Part shown: in pieces, positions 17,198 to 26,061 of the stretch
How the letters are laid out: the number at the start of each line of letters is the position of its first letter
Position numbering within the stretch: position 1 is the first letter of the stretch
NCBI GenBank assembly: GCA_945888595.1
Contig: CAMDAO010000019.1
Span: forward strand, 1-33,238
Length of the DNA: 33,238 nucleotides
Direction of reading: 5' to 3'
DNA from: Chryseobacterium gleum
Lineage (GTDB): Bacteria; Bacteroidota; Bacteroidia; Flavobacteriales_D; Crocinitomicaceae
Made by a program: the position numbers and the translations under genes
The notes under the pieces: generated by a model
The model's input: the letters and a program-made list of their open reading frames with translations, nothing else
Told to the model about the DNA's origin: nothing
Database searches by the model: none

Positions 17198-18670
17198 TTA
17201 ACTGATTTTTTGCTTAACCGACCTAGAAGGTTTTTCCATAAACCATATGAACGCGACGTAAACTAAGATTATCGAATTGTTAATCAATATTTTAGAAAGA
17301 GAATCAGAATTTAATACCAACATTTTAGAAAATAAAAACAAGAAAATAGCAAGCCCTAAATACAAGAAAAACTTTCGAAGGTTGTATTTTATAGGGTAGA
17401 ACTTTTGTCCCAAAATGTAAGATAAAATCATCTGAAAAGCATACACAATGAGGGTTGCCCAGGCACTAGCCATATATCCATAACTTGGTATGAATATAAA
17501 ATTTATGAGAATGGTTAATGATGCTCCTGTAATAGCTATATAGGCTCCAAATTTTGTTTGATTGCTTAATTTGTACCAAATACTTTGATTAAAATATACC
17601 CCAAGAAAAACATTCCCTAATAGTAAAATAGGAACAACTTTTAGTCCATCCCAGTATGCTTTATTTGGAATAAAAAACACTTTGATGATATCCACGTTCA
17701 AAGAAACCAGAAGGAAGACAAAACAGATTGCAGCAATAAAATAGTTCATTACTTTGCTGTAAATTTTATTTTTTTCTTCATTTTTTAATTGTGCAAAGAA
17801 AAAAGGTTCGGCGGCATATCTATAGGCTGTAATTAAAATAGTGACCAACATGGATAGTTTATAGCAGGCGCTGTAAATCCCGACTTCCCTATTTGCTTCA
17901 TCCAATGATATGGCGGAGTGACCATCATAAAGCAGATTTTGCAGTAAGATTCTATCAATCGTTTCATTCACAATACCTGCCAAACCACCGATCATTATTG
18001 GAAGTGCGTAAATAAGCATTTCCCTTGCGATTCGAGGGTTAAACTTTAATTTGATGTTATAAAAATCTTTGTATAAGAAAATTGGTTTTACCAACGAGGA
18101 CAATAAATTAGCAGCAAGAATAAAAATAACACCTTCTTCAGGTCGTTTTGGATTAAAAACAACTAACATTAAAAATAGGTTTAAACCAATATTTACGGCG
18201 ATTGATATCGCTTGAATCAACGCGAATTTAGCCGCTCTTTCTTCTGCCCTTAATTTTGCTAGTGGCAGAGAGGAGATAGCATCAATGCAAACAATTGCTC
18301 CCAATAAAATAATGAATATTGGATAATCAGCAACGTTCAACGCAACGGCAATTTCACGATTAAAAAGTAAAATTGAAAGGAGGAATAAAATATTTATACC
18401 GATTACCGTTAAAAAACTATTGGAGAAAATTTCATTTTTATCTTCTTTATTTTGAAGAAACCTAAAAAACGCTGTTTCCATTCCAAAACTTAAGAAAACT
18501 ACTAAAAAAGCAACCCAAGCATACAATTGAGAAACAACTCCATAATCTTTTGCATCCTGAAATGATGCAATATAAATAGGAACCAATAAAAAGTTCAACA
18601 TTCTACCAAGGATACTCGGTAGTCCGTAAATGGCAGTTTGACCCAATAATTTTTTTATCGGGTTGGACAT
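17198..18670 (-). CDS. Polysaccharide/lipid-linked saccharide flippase (MOP superfamily)
   Basis: The 490 residues form about 12 to 14 transmembrane helices with the N-terminal pattern of Wzx/RfbX-type flippases (GQTAIYGLPSILGRMLNFLL, then DYGVVSQLYAW and MGMETAFFRF-like GMETAFFRF). Such proteins flip lipid-linked oligosaccharides across the inner membrane for O-antigen, capsule or exopolysaccharide assembly. The substrate is not predictable. No glycosyltransferases are nearby, though a sugar nucleotidyltransferase lies downstream in the dut operon. The start overlaps the stop of the enoyl-CoA hydratase by one base (TAATG), so the two share a transcript despite no obvious shared pathway. A MurJ-like role is less likely from the overall pattern. 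Confidence 0.85.
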   Translation of the reverse strand: MSNPIKKLLGQTAIYGLPSILGRMLNFLLVPIYIASFQDAKDYGVVSQLYAWVAFLVVFLSFGMETAFFRFLQNKEDKNEIFSNSFLTVIGINILFLLSILLFNREIAVALNVADYPIFIILLGAIVCIDAISSLPLAKLRAEERAAKFALIQAISIAVNIGLNLFLMLVVFNPKRPEEGVIFILAANLLSSLVKPIFLYKDFYNIKLKFNPRIAREMLIYALPIMIGGLAGIVNETIDRILLQNLLYDGHSAISLDEANREVGIYSACYKLSMLVTILITAYRYAAEPFFFAQLKNEEKNKIYSKVMNYFIAAICFVFLLVSLNVDIIKVFFIPNKAYWDGLKVVPILLLGNVFLGVYFNQSIWYKLSNQTKFGAYIAITGASLTILINFIFIPSYGYMASAWATLIVYAFQMILSYILGQKFYPIKYNLRKFFLYLGLAIFLFLFSKMLVLNSDSLSKILINNSIILVYVAFIWFMEKPSRSVKQKIS

Positions 18671-19446
18671 TAATTTCTAAAATTAGGTTTACGTTTTTCT
18701 AAAAATGCAGTCGTTCCTTCCGTAAAATCAGCCGTCCCAAAACATTTACCAAATTCCTCTACTTCCACATCATAGCCATGAATTCCATCGTTGTAATTTG
18801 CATTGACAGAGCGAATGGCAGATGCTATTGCTGAAGCGGAATTATTTAAAATTTTTCCAGCAATTTCTTCTGCTTTTGCTAATAATTCAAGTGGTTCAAC
18901 AACATGATTTACCAATCCCCATTTCAACGCATCTTCTGCATTTATCATTCCGGCAGTAAAAACCATTTCGTTTGCTTTTCCACGACCTACTAATTGCGCT
19001 AAACGTTGTGTTCCTCCGTATCCAGGAATTACTCCCAAAGAAACTTCAGGAAGTCCCATTCTTGCATTGGATGAAGCGATACGTATGTGTGAAGCCATAG
19101 CTAACTCTAAACCACCACCTAAAGCAAAACCATTAATGGCAGCAATTACGGGAGTTGACAAATTTTCAATATGACTAAATAATATTTCTTGGCCCTTTTT
19201 TGCTAATTCTGCGCCTTGTTTAATACTGAAATCAGAAAATTCTTTGATATCAGCTCCAGCTACAAACGATTTCTCTCCTGATCCAGTTAAAATTATCACT
19301 CCTATTTCTGAATCATTGTTAGCAGAAGTTAATGCTTTATTCAATTCTTCAATTGTTTCTTTATTCAAAGCATTCAATTGCGAAGGACGATTAATAGTAA
19401 TAATATGAATTTGTCCTTTTTGTTCTGTGAGTATGTTGTTGTACAT
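18670..19446 (-). CDS. Enoyl-CoA hydratase/isomerase family protein
   Basis: From the ATG at 19446 the 258-residue protein is a full-length crotonase. It shows the CoA-binding and oxyanion-hole segment SGEKSFVAGADIKEF, the GFALGGGLELAMA helix, and MGLPEVSLGVIPGYGGTQRLAQLVG. Both catalytic glutamates of enoyl-CoA hydratase can be placed (one in ALGGGLELA, one in LPEVSLG), so hydratase activity is likely, in fatty-acid beta-oxidation or a related route. The frame extends upstream to 19500, but that adds 18 residues encoded partly in the heptamer repeat, and MYNNILTEQ is the typical family start. It precedes the flippase with a one-base overlap. Confidence 0.9.
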   Translation of the reverse strand: MYNNILTEQKGQIHIITINRPSQLNALNKETIEELNKALTSANNDSEIGVIILTGSGEKSFVAGADIKEFSDFSIKQGAELAKKGQEILFSHIENLSTPVIAAINGFALGGGLELAMASHIRIASSNARMGLPEVSLGVIPGYGGTQRLAQLVGRGKANEMVFTAGMINAEDALKWGLVNHVVEPLELLAKAEEIAGKILNNSASAIASAIRSVNANYNDGIHGYDVEVEEFGKCFGTADFTEGTTAFLEKRKPNFRN

Positions 19447-19483
19447 GTCAATTAATTTTTTCGGTTGTAAATATAGCTTTTTA

Positions 19484-19590
19484 AAATTGCAAATTAGCAA
19501 ATTAGGAAATTGCAGATTACAAATTACAGATTGAAAATTGAAGTATTTTGGTTTAAAATTTGCAATCTGTAATCTTTAATTTGTAATTAT
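19484..19590. repeat. Heptamer-based inverted repeat
   Basis: The left side is a run of imperfect 7-8-base units (AAATTGC, AAATTAGC, AAATTAGG, AAATTGC, AGATTAC, AAATTAC, AGATTGA). The right side (about 19556-19587) carries the same units in reverse complement (GCAAATT, ACAGATT, AAAGATT, ACAAATT). ATTACAAATTACAGATTG on the left (19516-19533) pairs with the right arm except for one extra 7-base unit. A 15-base loop lies at 19541-19555. It sits between the hemJ stop and the hydratase start, both on the minus strand, and overlaps the last hemJ codon. Confidence 0.7.
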
Positions 19591-20117
19591 TTTCTTGACT
19601 TCTTATAAATTTTAATCCCAATCATCAATCCAATAGCGACACCGAAAAAGCCTAAAGTTCCTTTGATCCAATCCATTGAATTTTGCATTTCTACCAAAAA
19701 AACAATGGCCACAAGCGCTAAAGTTGCGACTTCATTCCATAAACGCAAACCGTTTGATTTCCATTTAAAGATTCCTTTTTTTAACTCACTGATGATCTTT
19801 TGACACACAAAATGATAAAATAGTAGAAGGGCTACGAATGTTAATTTAATGTGCATCCATGGTTGTTTAAGTAAAATTGGATTTTCAACTAACATCCAAG
19901 TGCCAAAAAATAATGTTAAAATCATTGCCGGTGTGGTTATTATCCACCACAATTTTTTCTCCATAATTTCAAATTGATCGGAAAGGATTTTTTTAGCTTC
20001 TTGTTCTCTTTCTTGTGCTTCTGTATGATAGATAAACAAACGAACAATATAGAATAATCCAGCAAACCAACTTACAACGAAAATAATATGAAGCGATTTT
20101 ATTGTTGTATAATCCAT
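19587..20117 (-). CDS. hemJ: Protoporphyrinogen oxidase HemJ
   Basis: HemJ is the membrane-bound protoporphyrinogen IX oxidase used by many bacteria lacking HemG and HemY; it makes protoporphyrin IX, the step before iron insertion in heme synthesis. The 176 residues form four to five transmembrane helices. Conserved features of the family (UPF0093/CopD-like) are visible: His10 in the first helix (SLHIIFVVSWFAGLFY), the MEKKLWWIITTPAM segment near 52-65, WMHIKL at about 86-91, and an RLWNE motif near 125. The gene appears to be transcribed from a -7 box almost touching its ATG, so the mRNA may be leaderless. No other heme gene is nearby, although the oxidase operon at the right of the window needs heme. 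Confidence 0.88.
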   Translation of the reverse strand: MDYTTIKSLHIIFVVSWFAGLFYIVRLFIYHTEAQEREQEAKKILSDQFEIMEKKLWWIITTPAMILTLFFGTWMLVENPILLKQPWMHIKLTFVALLLFYHFVCQKIISELKKGIFKWKSNGLRLWNEVATLALVAIVFLVEMQNSMDWIKGTLGFFGVAIGLMIGIKIYKKSRK

Positions 20118-20121
20118 GGCG

Positions 20122-20129
20122 CAAAGATA
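20122..20129 (-). promoter_or_regulatory. Candidate hemJ promoter, near-leaderless
   Basis: On the minus strand TATCTTTG (20129-20122) is an exact -7 box and ends four bases before the ATG (TATCTTTGCGCCATG). A TTTT lies 18 bases upstream as a -33-like element. Transcription would start at or next to the start codon. Confidence 0.55.
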
Positions 20130-20211
20130 ATCTTAAATGTTAGATTGAAAACTACATTTACTAATTTATAATTTCAAATATAGATTGTGAAATTCAAAAA
20201 AGAAAATTATG

Positions 20212-20241
20212 TTTGATACGTAAGAAATTATTTTAACTTTG
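20212..20241 (+). promoter_or_regulatory. Promoter of the T9SS beta-helix gene
   Basis: TTTG (20212-20215) and TAACTTTG (20234-20241) are exact -33 and -7 elements separated by 18 bases, the best-formed Bacteroidota promoter here together with that of dxs. The box ends 35 bases before the ATG at 20277. Confidence 0.7.
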
Positions 20242-20276
20242 ATAGACTTTAATTTACAACACCAAAACATGTACTA

Positions 20277-22007
20277 ATGAAATTAATACTACTTTATCTT
20301 TTATTGTTATTTAATGCCTCGTTTATTTATTCACAAATTGTCCCATCTTTTCCTGGAGCTGAAGGATTTGGAGCTGAAACAGTTGGAGGACGGGGAGGAC
20401 AAGTAATTTATGTTACGAATTTAGATCCAAGTGGTCCAGGTTCTTTAACGGAAGCCTTAGCAACGCCTGGTCCAAGGTATATTTTATTCAAAGTTAGTGG
20501 ATTGATAAATGCAGCTGCAGAAGTGATTTATGGTGATTTTACGTTGGCTGCTCATACATCACCTGGCGGAGTTACGGTCAGAGGTTTTGTTATTGATGAA
20601 ATGTACGATACAATTGGAACGGGAGACAATATGATTATTAGACATCTAAGATCTCGCCCTAAAACAGATTCAATTATTGCTGGTCAAGGATATGTTTTAG
20701 ATGATGCTTTTCGCTTTGATGGGGCTTCAAATGTGATTATTGATCATTGCTCTTTTGCCAATGCAGTAGATGAATGCATACAAATGTCAAATTCTAGTCA
20801 TATTACAATACAAAATTGCTCTTTAGCTGAAACATTAGGAGAACACTTTTATTTAGGTGGAATGCTATTAAATTATTCCAGTGCAGAATATCCTCAAGAT
20901 AGTATTAGTATTCATCATAATGTTTGGAATAGACTCGGAGGAAGGTTGCCTGAATTTAGTTGTGAGTCATACCCATATGGAGGAACGAGAAAATTAAACA
21001 TTGAATTATCAAATAATTTAATTTGGGATCAACCTATTAATATTTGGTACAATTCAAACATTGACCAAACTGCACCTTTACCAATTGATTCATTTTTCCT
21101 AAATATGAATTGGGTAAATAATTACAGTGTCGGAAAATCGGATTATACAGGCGGGATGATTTCACATGATTTTATGAATTTTCCGGATAATCATTTTTAT
21201 GCAAGTGGAAATAAAATGAATTTATACCCTTCGTATTCGGATTACGATTTATTCTATTGTTGCAATGATTTTTCATCTCCTGGAAATAATCCAAATTTAG
21301 ATTTTGGACTTTTAACTCAGGAAACAGCTAGGCATCCTTTTCCATCAATAACTTATACACCAACTACTCAATTAACAAGTTACATCTATGACAATGTTGG
21401 TGCTTTTCACAGAGATAGTATGGATAGACGTTTATTAAGTTTTTTACCTTCTAATACCGTAGATGCAGCACTTGTTGATGAATTAGATCATTACAACGAT
21501 GCATTTATTTTAGATTTCGATATTTCGAATCCTCCATCTCCTCTTTCTGATTCAGATAATGATGGAATGCCCGACTATTGGGAAGTATCTCATAGTTTAA
21601 ATTCTAGTGTTCAAGATCACAATGGAACAAGTTTATCTAATTCGATAACTGGAATAAATGGATATACCAACTTAGAATGTTACATCAATTGTCTTTCCGA
21701 CTATTTAGTTTCAGGTTCAACTACCATTCCTTGCGGAATTACTGGTGTAGCAGGAATTAATGCTAAAATTACTTTGGAAGAATCTGTTTTTGTTTATCCC
21801 AATCCATCAAGAGGTAAATTCACTGTAATGATGCCAAAAACTGCGAGTCAATTGCAAATATTGAATTCAATTGGTCAGGTTATTTATCGCACTGCTGCTG
21901 AAAATCAAATATCCAAAGAAATTAGTATTGAAGAAAACGGTGTGTATTTTATTGAAATTAAAATCGGTGATACAACTGTAAACAAGAAAATAATTATTTG
22001 TGATTAA
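20277..22007 (+). CDS. Secreted pectate-lyase-like beta-helix protein with T9SS signal
   Basis: The 576-residue protein has a signal peptide (about 1-19) and then the signature start of pectate-lyase-like proteins, FPGAEGFGAETVGGRGGQV (25-43). A right-handed parallel beta-helix follows to about 400, with ladder segments such as NVIIDHCSF and HITIQNCSL. The RLP at 223-225 matches the position of the catalytic arginine segment in family PL1, so polysaccharide cleavage is plausible but the substrate is not known. A calcium-binding DSDNDGMPDYWE (425-436) and NGYTNLECYIN (461-471) come next, then a type A T9SS C-terminal sorting domain (about 503-576, opening VFVYPNPSRGKFTV). It should be exported and anchored or released outside the cell. 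No SusCD pair or other carbohydrate enzyme is adjacent, so it is not part of a visible utilisation locus. Confidence 0.88.
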   Translation: MKLILLYLLLLFNASFIYSQIVPSFPGAEGFGAETVGGRGGQVIYVTNLDPSGPGSLTEALATPGPRYILFKVSGLINAAAEVIYGDFTLAAHTSPGGVTVRGFVIDEMYDTIGTGDNMIIRHLRSRPKTDSIIAGQGYVLDDAFRFDGASNVIIDHCSFANAVDECIQMSNSSHITIQNCSLAETLGEHFYLGGMLLNYSSAEYPQDSISIHHNVWNRLGGRLPEFSCESYPYGGTRKLNIELSNNLIWDQPINIWYNSNIDQTAPLPIDSFFLNMNWVNNYSVGKSDYTGGMISHDFMNFPDNHFYASGNKMNLYPSYSDYDLFYCCNDFSSPGNNPNLDFGLLTQETARHPFPSITYTPTTQLTSYIYDNVGAFHRDSMDRRLLSFLPSNTVDAALVDELDHYNDAFILDFDISNPPSPLSDSDNDGMPDYWEVSHSLNSSVQDHNGTSLSNSITGINGYTNLECYINCLSDYLVSGSTTIPCGITGVAGINAKITLEESVFVYPNPSRGKFTVMMPKTASQLQILNSIGQVIYRTAAENQISKEISIEENGVYFIEIKIGDTTVNKKIIICD

Positions 22008-22181
22008 ACCAAAAAGAAAACAATATAACGGATAGTACTTTTTTGAAAAGATTTAATTCTACATAATTTTAGATTGTTAAATGAGGCAATAAACAAATTA
22101 TTGAAATGCGATAAAAATTTAAATTCTTCCTAATAATCAACTTTAAATTTGGGCAAATTCAAACATCCAACATTAAAACCC

Positions 22182-22189
22182 TATCTTTG
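22182..22189 (+). promoter_or_regulatory. Candidate lysS -7 box, near-leaderless
   Basis: TATCTTTG is an exact -7 box ending 11 bases before the ATG at 22201 (20 before the ATG at 22210). The nearest TTTG upstream (22148-22151) is 30 bases away, too far for a standard -33. The leader would be only a few bases. Confidence 0.5.
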
Positions 22190-22200
22190 CGCTTTCAAAA

Positions 22201-23919
22201 ATGAATAAAATGAGTATAGAACTTTCTGATCAAGAAGTTCAACGTCGTGAGTCGTTGAAAAAATTGCGTGATTTGGGTATAAATCCCTATCCTGCTGATT
22301 TATATCCTGTAACTAGTTATGCTTTTGACATAAAGAACAAGTTTGAGGAAGGTAAGAAGGTTTGTATTGCAGGGCGTTTAATGAGTCAACGTGTGATGGG
22401 AAAGGCTTCGTTCGCAGAAATTTTAGATTCTACAGGACGAATTCAAGTATATTTTAATCGCGATGAAATTTGTCCGGGAGAAGATAAAACTTTGTATAAC
22501 GATGTATTCAAAAAATTATTAGATTTAGGAGATTTCATTGGAATTAAAGGATATTTATTCACTACACAAGTAGGTGAAATTTCTGTGCATGTGGAAGAAT
22601 TTACACTTTTGAGTAAATCTTTGAAACCACTGCCATTGCCTAAAACAGATAGTGAAGGAAAAGTTCACGATGCGTTTACGGATCCTGAATTAAGATATCG
22701 TCAACGTTATGCGGATTTAATTGTGAATCCACATGTGAAAGAAACATTTATAAAGCGTTCGAAAGTGATTTCAACGATGCGTAATTTCTTTGACGAAAAG
22801 GGATATATGGAAGTAGAAACACCTATTCTTCAGCCAATTGCTGGTGGTGCAACGGCTCGTCCGTTTATGACACATCACAATGCATTGGACGTTCCTTTGT
22901 ATTTACGTGTTGCAAATGAATTGTATTTAAAAAGATTGATTGTTGGCGGATTTGATGGTGTATATGAATTCGCAAAAGATTTCAGAAATGAAGGAATGGA
23001 CAGAACGCATAATCCAGAATTTACAGTAATGGAAATCTATGTGGCTTACAAAGATTACAACTGGATGATGGATTTCACGGAACAAATGATCGAAAAAGTG
23101 GCTATTGAAGTTACTGGAAATACAGATGTTAAGGTTGGTGAAAATACAATCAATTTAAAAGCGCCATTTAAGCGCATTACAATGCGCGATTCTATTCTTG
23201 AATTTACTGGATTTGATATAAATGGCAAATCAGAAGAAGAATTATACGCTGCTTGTAAATCTTTAGGAATTGCCACCAACCCAACAATGGGGAAAGGTAA
23301 ATTAATCGATGAGATTTTCGGAGAAAAATGCGAAGGAAATTATATTCAACCCACATTCATTACCGATTATCCGATCGAAATGTCTCCTTTATGTAAACGT
23401 CACAGAGACAATCCAGAATTGACGGAACGATTTGAATTAATGGTCAATGGGAAAGAAATCGCTAATGCCTATTCTGAATTAAATGACCCTATTGATCAAA
23501 GAGAAAGGTTCGAAGAGCAAATGAAATTATCGGAAAAAGGAGATGACGAAGCGATGTTTATTGATCAAGATTTCTTGCGTTCGTTGGAATATGGAATGCC
23601 TCCAACATCAGGAATGGGCATTGGAATTGACCGTTTGGTAATGTTAATGACAAATAATTCATCTATACAAGAAGTGTTGTTTTTCCCTCAAATGAGACCA
23701 GAAAAATTTCAAACTGGACCAGATTTAGAATCGTTCAAAAAAGCAGGAGTGCCAGGAGAATGGGCAGAACATGTTTTCAAAGCAGGTTATTCTTCTGTAG
23801 ATGAATTGTTAATGGCAAAGCCAACGTCTGTTCACCAGCAATTGAATGGATATAGAAAGAAAAATAAATTAGAAATTGAAGCATTGCAATTGGAGGAAGT
23901 TCAAGCTTGGTTCAACTAA
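22201..23919 (+). CDS. lysS: Lysyl-tRNA synthetase, class II
   Basis: LysS charges tRNA-Lys in the cytoplasm. The 572 residues show an N-terminal OB-fold anticodon-binding domain (about 50-145) and the class II core with motif 2 [15 protein letters not shown] (261-275) and motif 3 [12 protein letters not shown]. After the usual end of the enzyme (FFPQMRPE, about 501) there is an extra C-terminal segment of about 71 residues with a helical, helix-hairpin-helix-like look ([17 protein letters not shown]). I recall this extension in Bacteroidota LysS proteins; its role is unknown. A second ATG at 22210 (MSIELSD) is also a possible start and fits a leader of normal length better. A terminator follows. 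Confidence 0.96.
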   Translation: MNKMSIELSDQEVQRRESLKKLRDLGINPYPADLYPVTSYAFDIKNKFEEGKKVCIAGRLMSQRVMGKASFAEILDSTGRIQVYFNRDEICPGEDKTLYNDVFKKLLDLGDFIGIKGYLFTTQVGEISVHVEEFTLLSKSLKPLPLPKTDSEGKVHDAFTDPELRYRQRYADLIVNPHVKETFIKRSKVISTMRNFFDEKGYMEVETPILQPIAGGATARPFMTHHNALDVPLYLRVANELYLKRLIVGGFDGVYEFAKDFRNEGMDRTHNPEFTVMEIYVAYKDYNWMMDFTEQMIEKVAIEVTGNTDVKVGENTINLKAPFKRITMRDSILEFTGFDINGKSEEELYAACKSLGIATNPTMGKGKLIDEIFGEKCEGNYIQPTFITDYPIEMSPLCKRHRDNPELTERFELMVNGKEIANAYSELNDPIDQRERFEEQMKLSEKGDDEAMFIDQDFLRSLEYGMPPTSGMGIGIDRLVMLMTNNSSIQEVLFFPQMRPEKFQTGPDLESFKKAGVPGEWAEHVFKAGYSSVDELLMAKPTSVHQQLNGYRKKNKLEIEALQLEEVQAWFN

Positions 23920-23936
23920 TTCTCTTATAGGTTTTT

Positions 23937-23973
23937 AAAGGGGCGAATTCAGAAGAAATAGCTCCTTTTTTTT
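23937..23973 (+). terminator. Rho-independent terminator of lysS
   Basis: AAAGGGGC (23937-23944) pairs with GCTCCTTT (23961-23968), eight pairs including one G-T, around a 16-base loop. It runs directly into TTTTTTTT (23966-23973). It lies 18 bases after the lysS stop. Confidence 0.75.
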
Positions 23974-24021
23974 CCACTACTATTCCATTATTTTTTTGAG
24001 AAAAAATAAAAGCCGACTTTA

Positions 24022-24053
24022 TTTGTAAAAGCTATCAAATTTTTTTAAATTTG
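24022..24053 (+). promoter_or_regulatory. Promoter of dxs
   Basis: TTTG (24022-24025) and TAAATTTG (24046-24053) are exact -33 and -7 elements 20 bases apart. The -7 box ends 17 bases before the dxs ATG. It would also drive the MFS gene. Confidence 0.7.
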
Positions 24054-24070
24054 TTACCTCATAGAGTTGT

Positions 24071-26026
24071 ATGGCAGAATATAAAGCAGGTCCTTTTTTA
24101 GAGCAGATTAACATTCCAAGTGATTTAAGATCGAAATTTAAGATCGAAGATTTACCTCAGGTTTCTGATGAAGTTCGTCAGTATATCGTTGATGTTATTT
24201 CTGAAATTGGGAATAGTCACTTTGGCGCTAGTCTTGGTGTTGTTGAGTTGTCTGTTGCTTTGCATTATGTTTTTAACACACCTTATGATCAGCTAGTATG
24301 GGATGTTGGACATCAAGCATATGGGCATAAAATTCTTACAGGAAGAAGAGATGTTTTTCATACGAACCGAATAAAAGGAGGGATTTCAGGATTCCCAAAA
24401 CGTTCTGAAAGTGAATATGACTCTTTTGGAGTTGGTCATTCTTCTACTTCAATTTCTGCAGCGTTAGGAATGGCTATTGCCAATCATTACAAAGGAGAAA
24501 AAAATCGGCAACATATAGCAGTGATTGGCGATGGTGCTATGACAGCAGGTATGGCTTTCGAAGGTTTAAATCATGCAGGTTTTGAGAAAGATTCAAATTT
24601 ATTGGTGGTTTTGAACGATAATTGTATGTCAATAGATACACCTGTTGGCGCTTTAAAAGAATATTTAACTGATATTACAACTTCTCACACGTACAACAAA
24701 GTGAAAGATGAAGTTTGGAAATTGTTAGGAAAAATTTCAAAATTTGGTCCAGATGCACAAACAGTTGCTTCAAAAATATCAAGTGCTTTAAAAGGTTCTT
24801 TATTGAAACAAAGTAATTTATTTGAGTCATTCAATTTTAGATATTTCGGTCCTGTTGATGGTCATGATGTGATTGGACTTGTCAAGGTAATGGAGGATTT
24901 GAAAGATATACCTGGCCCAAAATTATTGCATATCGTGACAATGAAAGGGAAAGGATATAAATATTCTGAGGAAGGTAATCCAACAAAATGGCATGCTCCT
25001 GGGGTGTTTAATAAAGAAACAGGTGAAATTGTTAAGATTGTTCCTAAATCTCCGCAAGCGCCAAAGTATCAAGATGTTTTTGGCTATACAATTGTAGAGT
25101 TGGCAGAACAAAATGACAAAATAATGGGGGTGACACCCGCTATGCCTTCCGGTTGCTCTCTCAATATTATGATGGAGGCAATGCCAAATCGCTCATTTGA
25201 TGTTGGAATAGCGGAACAACATGCAGTAACATTCTCAGCAGGTTTAGCGACTCAGGGCTTAATTCCCTTTTGTAATATTTATTCAACATTTATGCAACGT
25301 GCATACGATCAAGTATTGCATGATGTTGCGATTCAAAATTTGAACGTTGTTTTTTGTTTAGATCGTGGCGGTTTAGTAGGCGCAGATGGGGCAACTCATC
25401 ATGGTGTGTATGATTTAGCTTATATGAGATGTATTCCAAACATGGTTGTTTCTTCACCAATGAATGAGTCAGAATTGCGTAATTTAATGTTTACCGCTCA
25501 ACAAGACAATATGGGTCCATTCTCTATTCGTTACCCACGGGGCAATGGAGTAATGACAGAATGGAAAACATCCATGAAACCTATCACCGTAGGGACAGGA
25601 AGAAAAATTACGAACGGGGAGGATTTGGCTATTTTAACGATTGGCCACCCAGGAAATTATGCTCAAACTGCTGTAAATCAATTAAAGGAACTAGGAGTTT
25701 CTGTTGCACATTATGATATGCGTTTTGTGAAACCAATAGATGAGGTAATGCTTCATGAAGTTTTTACAAAATTTTCGAAGGTTATCACTGTGGAAGATGG
25801 ATCAGTAATGGGAGGGTTTGGTTCTGCAGTCATTGAATTTATGGTCGATAATAAATATGCTGTTGAGGTGGTTCGTTTAGGAATTCCAGACAGATATATT
25901 CACCATGGAACTGTTGAAGAACTGCAAGCTGAATGTGGCTTTGATGCTACAGGAATTATTTCTACCGTAAAATCATTTTTACACATTCAAGATTCAGTTA
26001 TTTCATTGGATGAAAAAGTAGGTTAA
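24071..26026 (+). CDS. dxs: 1-deoxy-D-xylulose-5-phosphate synthase
   Basis: DXS condenses pyruvate and glyceraldehyde 3-phosphate, using thiamine diphosphate, in the first step of the MEP route to isoprenoids. In the 651 residues the ThDP motif is clear: GDGAM starting at 153 and LNDNCMSI around 181-188. His50 (GNSHFGASLG) matches the active-site histidine of E. coli DXS, and the DVGIAEQHAVTFSAGLA segment carries the glutamate that activates the cofactor. RYPRGNG and the transketolase C-terminal domain (from about 510, VEDGSVMGGFGSAV) are intact. A slightly long C-terminus (HIQDSVISLDEKVG) is not unusual. It is the first gene of a two-gene unit with an MFS transporter 35 bases downstream. 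Confidence 0.96.
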   Translation: MAEYKAGPFLEQINIPSDLRSKFKIEDLPQVSDEVRQYIVDVISEIGNSHFGASLGVVELSVALHYVFNTPYDQLVWDVGHQAYGHKILTGRRDVFHTNRIKGGISGFPKRSESEYDSFGVGHSSTSISAALGMAIANHYKGEKNRQHIAVIGDGAMTAGMAFEGLNHAGFEKDSNLLVVLNDNCMSIDTPVGALKEYLTDITTSHTYNKVKDEVWKLLGKISKFGPDAQTVASKISSALKGSLLKQSNLFESFNFRYFGPVDGHDVIGLVKVMEDLKDIPGPKLLHIVTMKGKGYKYSEEGNPTKWHAPGVFNKETGEIVKIVPKSPQAPKYQDVFGYTIVELAEQNDKIMGVTPAMPSGCSLNIMMEAMPNRSFDVGIAEQHAVTFSAGLATQGLIPFCNIYSTFMQRAYDQVLHDVAIQNLNVVFCLDRGGLVGADGATHHGVYDLAYMRCIPNMVVSSPMNESELRNLMFTAQQDNMGPFSIRYPRGNGVMTEWKTSMKPITVGTGRKITNGEDLAILTIGHPGNYAQTAVNQLKELGVSVAHYDMRFVKPIDEVMLHEVFTKFSKVITVEDGSVMGGFGSAVIEFMVDNKYAVEVVRLGIPDRYIHHGTVEELQAECGFDATGIISTVKSFLHIQDSVISLDEKVG

Positions 26027-26061
26027 TTACTGCTTTTTATTTTCTATTTTTCACTCTTTTC

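Noticed and set aside
19447-19500. Longer enoyl-CoA hydratase start at 19500
   Set aside because: The extra residues come from the repeat region and do not match the family N-terminus; the ATG at 19446 does.
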